Of a stretch of DNA of 64,000 nt, positions 57,801-64,000 are shown in pieces. Within the stretch, counting starts at the first letter, position 1. The number at the start of each line of letters is the position of its first letter. The notes beneath the pieces are model-generated. The model was not told the origin of the DNA and did no database searches. It saw only the letters and a program-made list of their open reading frames with translations. The stretch is from Cryptomeria japonica (lineage: Eukaryota; Streptophyta; Pinopsida; Cupressales; Cupressaceae): the NCBI RefSeq assembly GCF_030272615.1, contig NC_081406.1, positions 234,104,396 through 234,168,395 of the forward strand, given 5' to 3'. Position numbers and translations under genes: made by a program.

Positions 57801-60800
57801 ATGGCTTCAGCTTCTGGTGTTTCTACCCCTTTGGTAGTTGAGATTAAGGACAGGGCCAGACCTATTTTAAAGAAACACTCTTTCAAGTTGATTGAGGATG
57901 ATTTGGAAGGTGCATCCTCATCGGTACCCTATGACATTCTCCATAATGAATATATCAGGGCTTACATCCACTATGATCTCTAGGAGCTTGGAAACATAGA
58001 TATGTTGGACCTGTACAACAAACACTTGGCAAACGGTTTGGGAAATATCAAACCTAAGTACAATGTGCTTCAGGACAAGGGTTTCTCGTAATTCATCCAT
58101 TTTTTGTTGTTTGATGAAGCAGAGTGGATCCAGTACATTCTTAGATGTGTTCATGATGAACTCATATGTCCTGATAGGCCACACAAGATCACCAAGCAGG
58201 CAATTTGAGCCATGACATGCCTAGCTGAAACTGGTGAAGTGCCCAGCCTAAGGAAAGTGTTGAACGATATGGTGATAGCCACCACTAGTTCCAAGTTTGA
58301 CAACAAAATTATGGCCATAAGCAATATACTAGAGAATGATGTGAAATTTGCATCGATGGTGGTTGGTTACAAGCTTTACCAGTCAAGTAGGTACAACTTT
58401 GTCTCTGGTATTGCCATATACTCTACATACCGGATGCTTAAGGATGATAAGAGGTATGACCTATGTTCAGCTCTCCTAAATGAGTTATTAAGCAATTTGA
58501 AGAAGAATAAGAAAGATAAAAAAGAACACTTTCAAATATGATACTCTTCTTATCTGCTTGACCTTATACTTTTTGAATGAGATACCCAATGTAAAAGGAA
58601 AGGTCCAATGGGCCTATGATAGAATGGTGGTAATGCAAATTAAAGATGGATTATGGGGAATTAGAGGTGCAACAATGAGAGTATCCACTCTTTGGGGATA
58701 CTTCAAATCCTTTCAAGTAGCAATGAAAAGAAGAGAGAGGATCCCTAAGGAAATCATGGAGAAATATGAGAAAACCATATGCTTCATGGTCGACAAAGAT
58801 CAATGCCAAATGGAAGTGGTGGAACCTAGAATAGTGTGGATCATGCCCATGGGGTATGAAGTTGAATCCATTACACTTAAGGCATATGCTCAATATTTAC
58901 CGACTCAACCAGTGGACCGTAAGGAAGGGAGATTCAGAACAATCAAGCAGAAAGACCTTGAATTGCATAGACAATTCACTGCACCTACCAGAAAAAGGAA
59001 AGTTACTAAGATGGTTGAGGAGGTGGCAGCTCAGATAAGATTCACCCAGGAGGAGGTGAATAAAGGAAGAGAAAGATATGTGCAAAAGGAGGCCAAAAAG
59101 GAAACCAAGAAACCTAAGGAGACCAAGTTTGCTCCTGCTCTGGTGGCACAATCTATAGGACCTAACCCATCTAGGAAAGTTGTGTTGAAGAAGAAGGAGA
59201 ACCCTAAAAGGACCTATGTTGCAATATCTTTGGTAGATTTTGAAATAGAGTCTGAGGAGGAAGTAGGAAAGAAAAATAAGAAAGGAGAATTTTTCAAAGT
59301 GGTGAGGAAGCCCTAATCCGATGGAGCCCAATAGAGCAAGAAGGAAAAATATGATCCTGCCCCTGCCAAAAGACCTAAGATAGAAAGAAAGGTTAAAAAT
59401 CAACCTGAGTCAGGTAATAAACAAGGTAAATCAACATCTTCTACTTCATTATCAACATATCAGTTGATTGATGAGATAATTGTAGATGGTAATCTAAAGA
59501 ATATTGGAGTGTGTTATACAAATTTGAATGAGGCTGATCAAACAAAGGTAGAAGAAGCAATTGTATTATATTTTCATAATTTTAGAAAAACATTAATTGA
59601 ACTAGAGAAGATAATTCCGAAGGATTTGTAGAGTCTATTCATGAAAGGAGAATGTTAGCCAACAAAACTGACAATGAGATGAAGGAGAGAGAGCTAATAA
59701 ATGTCTGGACCTATATAACTCATGAAGAAGCCAAGAGGCTAATTGATGAGGCAAATAAGAAAGAATTCTGAAGTTAGAATAGGGTGAACGGGCTAATGAT
59801 TGGAAAGGTAGAGGAATTGAAAAAAGGATAGAGGATATATGGAGAAAAATCATTCAAAATGATCTCTTGTACAAGGATGAATTTAAGTCCTCTTAGCCGG
59901 AAGAAAAACAAGGTGTTTTCAATGGCCAGAAGGATGAAACTTAGACTAAGGGACATCTGAAAGATCAAGGTAACACAAAACTTGATGTTGAGACTGGTGA
60001 TACCCCTCTAATGGTGGAAAACTCTGTAGCTCCTGAGATCTAATAGGTTGATACAACACCAAGTGGCAACACCGGTGCAAAAGATAAAGGGGATGGAGAA
60101 GAGAAGAAGGGCACTAAGTGTGCAGAGGCAAAGGTCACTGAGATAGACAAATGCAAATGAGTAGATGTTCTGTCAATTGTCACTCTAGCTAGAGGGACCC
60201 CACCTCATATCCCTATCAATCTAGATGGTCCACTGAATCTTGGACAAACGTCTCCTGTGGAAAAGCTCATGCTCGTAGCTGCTATGCAAACCAAAGCTAG
60301 CCAGTATCTAGCGAAGTCTTAAATTGTGGACAACAAGCTAATTTTGATGTCAGATGATGTTTTGTAGAAGGTGGATCCAAATGTACATTTGGATTCCAAT
60401 AATAGCCCATCTGGTAAATTGTTTCAATTAGTTAACAATGTAAATACAAATTTTGATTCTTTAGAGAAGTCTGCTACTCAGAAAGTTTTGGATAAATTTA
60501 AGGATGGTAAAATAAAGACTTTTAGAAAGATGATTAAGGATGATAGAGTAAGACTAAATAAGAGACTGTAGATTATTTTTGGCACATTGTCAGAAGGCAG
60601 TAAATTTTACAAATCATGCTTAATTTTTCCTAAATTCACTATAGATATTGACAAACAGATAGGTATTTGCCACGACAAGCTTGCAAGTATTTCACTATTC
60701 TTTGATCTAAATGTAGCTCTAACAAGAAGTGTTCAAGGAAAAATATAGCTTTAAATGATCAGATCTCAAGCCTCCAAGCGAATAAGGACAAAATTGTGAG

Positions 60801-60900
60801 AAAAGTTGGCGAACTCTAGAACCTGATTGTCCCTTGGTTGGACACCATGTTGAGTAATAAGGTAGATTGTATGAACAAAATGGCTTGACCTATGCCATTG
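57801..60900 (+). pseudogene. element D ORF of unknown function
   Basis: Starts at an ATG in good plant context (aaaATGGCT, MASASGVSTPLVVEI). 57801-57983 and 58212-58541 are in one frame broken by three stops; after a frameshift 58558-59316 continues (252 codons: VSTLWGYFKSFQVAMKRRE, EVVEPRIVWIMPMGYEVE). A basic segment (KRPKIERKVK, about 59370) resembles a nuclear signal; later pieces (for example 60371-60571) are charged and helical. Total about 1000 codons. I do not recognise it and find no nuclease, polymerase or membrane motif. It may be a captured host gene or an accessory ORF of the element. Confidence 0.6.
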
Positions 60901-61234
60901 ATCTAAGAGAATTAGAAATTCATGTGAATATATTTATTGCATTCATCAGAGTTTTGCATAACTTGAAGAGTGGGTGGGATACTCACCTAGGATTTTTGAA
61001 GACTATTTATGTTGGCATCTTTAAGTATTTATAAATATCTTTATATATAAATTTTGGAAGACACCCCATCTTTGGCATTACTATCAAAGGGGGAGAGGAA
61101 TGGTGAAAAATGTACAATAATGAAGAGTAGAATTCTTTGTCTAAGGGGGAGCCTCATAAATTATTTTGATTCTTTTGAACTGGTGTACAGTGCTCAACAC
61201 TTAGCCATTTTTCATGAGTGTTCCCATCAATGCC

Positions 61235-61246
61235 AAAGGAGGATAT
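61235..61246 (+). other. element D polypurine tract
   Basis: AAAGGAGGATAT just before the 3' LTR start at 61247, after 'catcaatgcc', the same context as in copia A and C2. It is less pure than theirs. Confidence 0.7.
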
Positions 61247-62192
61247 TGTTGGTAATTGACACTCATTTGGTGGTTTCTAGTGGTTTGGAGTGACTGATTA
61301 TTGGTTTAGGGTTGCCATTGATGGAAACTCTTCATAGAGATTTGATCTGGTGATCAGAATTCTTCATATCCAGAAGTGGGTGTTAACCTGTATTTCTAGA
61401 AGAACAAAGCATTTTTGGGTCCGAAAGCTTTCCGTTGATTGTGGTATATTGAATCATGTTTGGCATGATTGGGACTACACAGGAATATCATTTTATTATT
61501 GTTTTGGTGATCCACATTTATTTTTGGTGATTTGGTCAAGTCGATATGAGACTACACATTACACTAGCAAGCCGACATGACAAATGACCTATTTTGTGGT
61601 TGTCGATATATAAGTTGGGTGTGGATGATATTTTTGGTAGATGATGTGATTATATGCGAGTGAGAGGTGATTGAGAATATATTTTGGTGCAATTTCACGT
61701 GGGCATTCTTGATCTGGTAGCTGAATGAGATAGATAACAGGGCAAAATAGAGCAGAATAGAAAAGGTGATCCAGTTAGTATGTTTAGCAATCAACCGAAC
61801 TCATCCAGGCATTGTAGATGCTACTTAAAAGTCATTCACTATAATTCATCACTGTAACTATCTTGTAAGGCAGTGAACCTTCCGTGAGGGTTGTAGCCTT
61901 CTAGGTTACTGTAATTGAGCACTGAGCTCTAGGTAGTGTGCCTGAATGCCTATGCATTCCTATATTGTAATATTGTTTTTCTACTGGTCATATTGGAATA
62001 ATATTGTGGGTTCAAATCCCACTATGGTTTTTCCCATTTAGGTTTCCACATAAAAATATCAGTGTTATGATCTTGTGGTTGTTTTTTTTATGTTTCAAGT
62101 ATCTGCTTCCGATGGTTTAAAGTTAAGTTTGAAAATCTGATAACCGGTAGATCACTAATGCACCCCCCTCTCAGTGATCCTTGATTCCAACA
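61247..62192 (+). repeat. element D 3' LTR, 946 bp
   Basis: Starts TGTTGGTAATTGAC, ends GATTCCAACA. It holds a TATA box TATATAA (61607-61613), GCCGAC (61571-61576) and the U5-like motif (62026-62053). It keeps the about 240 bp missing from the 5' LTR. Confidence 0.9.
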
Positions 62193-62480
62193 AAGACTCG
62201 GTAGAAGGATTTGATGAATCTAACATAGAACACATTCATAGGATTTTTAATAAAATAACTGACACATTAGCTATGGAAATCAGTTTCCTAGAATGACTGA
62301 CCCTTTTAGGTCTAAAACAATTGTTAGTTGAATTAAGCCATACACTTTCATTGCCTAACAATGTAGATAATTTTCAAGTCTTTGAGGATGATGATCACAT
62401 ATTGGAATTCATCAACAATTTAAGGGTATTTTATGCTTAGATTATTAATTAAATAGGCATTAGTGGTTGATAAAGAAGAG
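62193..62480 (+). pseudogene. gypsy E aRNH tail and linker
   Basis: After element D: SVEGFDESNIEHIHR, NKITDTLAMEISFLE, LPNNVDNFQVFEDDDHILEFINN. The last stretch is homologous to the gypsy B linker IPDNVYN-QVFVDDKDILKFIQ, which there also connects aRNH to RT. The first five bases (AAGAC) are the right copy of the element D target duplication. Confidence 0.7.
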
Positions 62481-62579
62481 GTAATAAATCTGAATGTAAA
62501 TGCTATAACAAAAGGAGTGGTCAAACTTGAAAGAATATTTGATGAGGATCAACTCCTTAAACATAAAAATAATGTAAAA

Positions 62580-63260
62580 GGAAAAAGAGTGCCAAATTGT
62601 CAACCTTTGATCTAGCAAACAAAGATTACCCTAAGAATGTCTTCATAGGGAAAATTTATAAAATGATGAGATAATTCATACCTTGAAAGAATATAGGGAA
62701 CTCATTGGATGTACATATGAGGACCTTAACACTTATGACACATTCATAATCACTCACACTATCCCATTGAAACCTAAAGCCAATCCTTTAAGGAAAAAAT
62801 AAAGGCCAATGAATCTCTTGTTGGAACCTTTAATTCTTCACAAAGTAAAAAAAATGTTATTATTTAAACTAATTTTTCATATCAAACATTCCACATGGGT
62901 GGCAAATCTGGTACTCATGAGGAATAAAAGTAAAGAGATTAAGTTATGTGTTGATTTTCCACAACTTTAATAGAGATTCCAAAAAATAAAATTATCCTTT
63001 ACCATCTTTAAATGAAGTCTTACAAATTGTTAATGGCTCCCATATGATTTCCTTTCTAGATGGTTTTTAAGGGTACAACTAGGTAATGGTTGATAAAGAA
63101 GACAAATTGAAAATAACATTCACAACAAATTGGGGAACTTTTCCTTACAAGAGAATTCCTTTTGGACTCATCAATACCAGAGCAAATTTACTATGTGCCA
63201 CAAATATAGCTTTTAAGGATGGGAAAATGCATCTATATGGATGATTTTATACTATTTTAA
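62580..63260 (+). pseudogene. gypsy E reverse transcriptase, truncated
   Basis: Readable in changing frames: CTYEDLNTYDTFIITHTIPLKP, LLEPLILHKV, HSTWVANLVLMRNKSKEIKLCVDF, SFLDGF-type remnants, TTNWGTFPYKRIPFGLINTRANL and the catalytic box IYMDDFILF (YMDD at 63234-63245). A small deletion lies just before the box. RT stops abruptly after it; thumb, RNase H and integrase are absent. Confidence 0.78.
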
Positions 63261-64000
63261 AAAAGATTTTAGATCTTTCTTGGATCCTATTACTTTGGTT
63301 AGAACTAAGTGGTAGAATTTATTGATCCAAGATGGGATGCTATTTAGATGTGATCTATAATTAAGGCTTACAAAATTAAATTTTACTTAATTCAAATTAC
63401 ATATTTTTTTCGATCGCAAACAAAATTGCGTGGTTATGTTAATTTACCATTGAAATTACAAAATTGTCTAACACAACTTAATAATGTTAATTATTAACTT
63501 ACAGAAGGAATTAAAACTTAGAGAAAATAAGAGAGAATAATAAGATAGAATAGAAAAACAGAGACCATGAGCTTGATAATGGAGTTCACTCAACATGAGC
63601 TATGTCTCTAGGTTTACTTCTCAATGTAGGATCGCTTTATTGATGATGGCAAGCTTAAAATACTTTTTTACATCATGTAAACTTCAGACCCGCAACAACA
63701 GTTCTCTCACAGTCTCCTCTTGCACCTAAAGACACTCGTGTACTCTCCTTCTCGGGTTAGGCTTCAATTACCTCTTAACCCAATTACACTGAAGAGTATT
63801 ACAAATTGACAAATGTTTTTGTTCTCACAAAAATCATCAAGACTCCTATTCTCCAGTATGACTATTTTCCTCCCAAGAGAATTTTAATTCATTCTCCCAA
63901 TATCCTCCCAAGAGAAATTGATTGATTTTACAAGCCAAAAAATCCCCCCTTAAATAAATTCAAATACTATTTGGGGATTAACAAAATTATTCCCCATATT
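63261..64000. other. no recognisable gene
   Basis: AT-rich sequence after the RT break. A 13-bp direct repeat 'cctcccaagagaa' occurs near 63872 and 63907. I see no LTR end, coding motif or RNA gene. Confidence 0.6.

Larger units (their letters stand above)
55467..62192 (+). mobile_element. copia-type LTR element 'element D' lacking pol, with an unknown ORF
   Basis: LTRs 55467-56170 and 61247-62192, flanks GAGAC (55462-55466) and AAGAC (62193-62197). The LTR ends (TGCTGGCAATTGAC / TGTTGGTAATTGAC and CCAACA), PBS and PPT are of copia type. Inside, only the C-terminal half of a copia-like gag is found (56238-57394), followed not by protease, integrase or RT but by an unrelated coding region from 57801 to about 60900. 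It is therefore non-autonomous. It inserted into the aRNH of gypsy E. Confidence 0.88.
53116..63260 (+). mobile_element. decayed Tat-like Ty3/gypsy element 'gypsy E', split by element D
   Basis: Plus-strand remnants in the order gag zinc region, protease, aRNH, linker, RT. The outer limits are uncertain: gag-like sequence begins after the minisatellite and RT breaks off at about 63258. No LTR, RNase H or integrase is seen. Element D is inserted into aRNH at 55467. Stops are so frequent that this is the oldest element here. Confidence 0.75.

Noticed and set aside
57801-60900. A host gene in the right part of the window
   Set aside because: The region lies inside an LTR element bounded by matching ends and is broken by stops. 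A host origin is still possible, but it is not a standing host gene.

Overview
This window is a retrotransposon graveyard from a large-genome seed plant. AT-rich sequence, chromovirus-free Ty3/gypsy elements of Tat type, many Ty1/copia LTRs and LTRs longer than 6 kb fit a gymnosperm, but that is an inference from style, not a marker gene. I find no host gene, tRNA, rRNA or CRISPR array that I can defend. Nearly all coding sequence belongs to transposable elements and is broken by stops and frameshifts.

Positions 1-37974 are one nested stack. The outer layer is a minus-strand Ty1/copia element (copia A): 5' LTR 36224-37974, PBS 36210-36221, partial 3' LTR 1-531. Its gag is interrupted after codon 17 by a 30.5 kb insertion, gypsy B (5598-36097), flanked by the duplication GACAC. 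Gypsy B is a minus-strand Tat-like Ty3/gypsy element with two LTRs of about 6.24 kb and 7.3 kb of its own internal sequence (gag, protease, archaeal-type RNase H, RT, RNase H, integrase). It was hit between protease and aRNH by a solo LTR of a related family (15474-26195, duplication TGCCA), which itself carries a 4258-bp solo LTR of a third family (20383-24640, duplication AAACC). With the duplications counted once, each interrupted frame reads through.

The most unusual content is a sense open reading frame of about 1180-1200 codons inside the LTR of gypsy B. It is present in both LTRs and in the older related solo LTR. It is unlike gag, pol or env in anything I recognise, has a nuclear-localisation-like basic stretch and a helical C-terminal half, and is better conserved as protein than expected from its DNA divergence. 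It lies downstream of an array of TTCGCGAA-type repeats and upstream of a candidate TATA box, so it probably sits in U3.

Positions 37975-40335 hold copia LTR debris and a 'gggatagcgggg' repeat field. From 40335 to 47422 there is a 5'-truncated plus-strand copia element (copia C2) interrupted by a 1186-bp solo LTR and, in its 3' LTR, by a 333-bp mini-LTR. An unknown frame remnant follows (47424-47995), then AT-rich unassigned DNA, another solo copia LTR (49181-50894), a 1.4 kb purine/pyrimidine inverted repeat and a palindromic minisatellite (to about 53113).

From about 53116 to 63260 a very decayed plus-strand gypsy element (gypsy E) shows gag, protease, aRNH and RT in that order. Its aRNH is split by element D (55467-62192), a copia-type LTR element with a half gag that has lost the whole copia pol and carries instead a second unknown ORF (57801 to about 60900). 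No recognisable gene remains after 63260.
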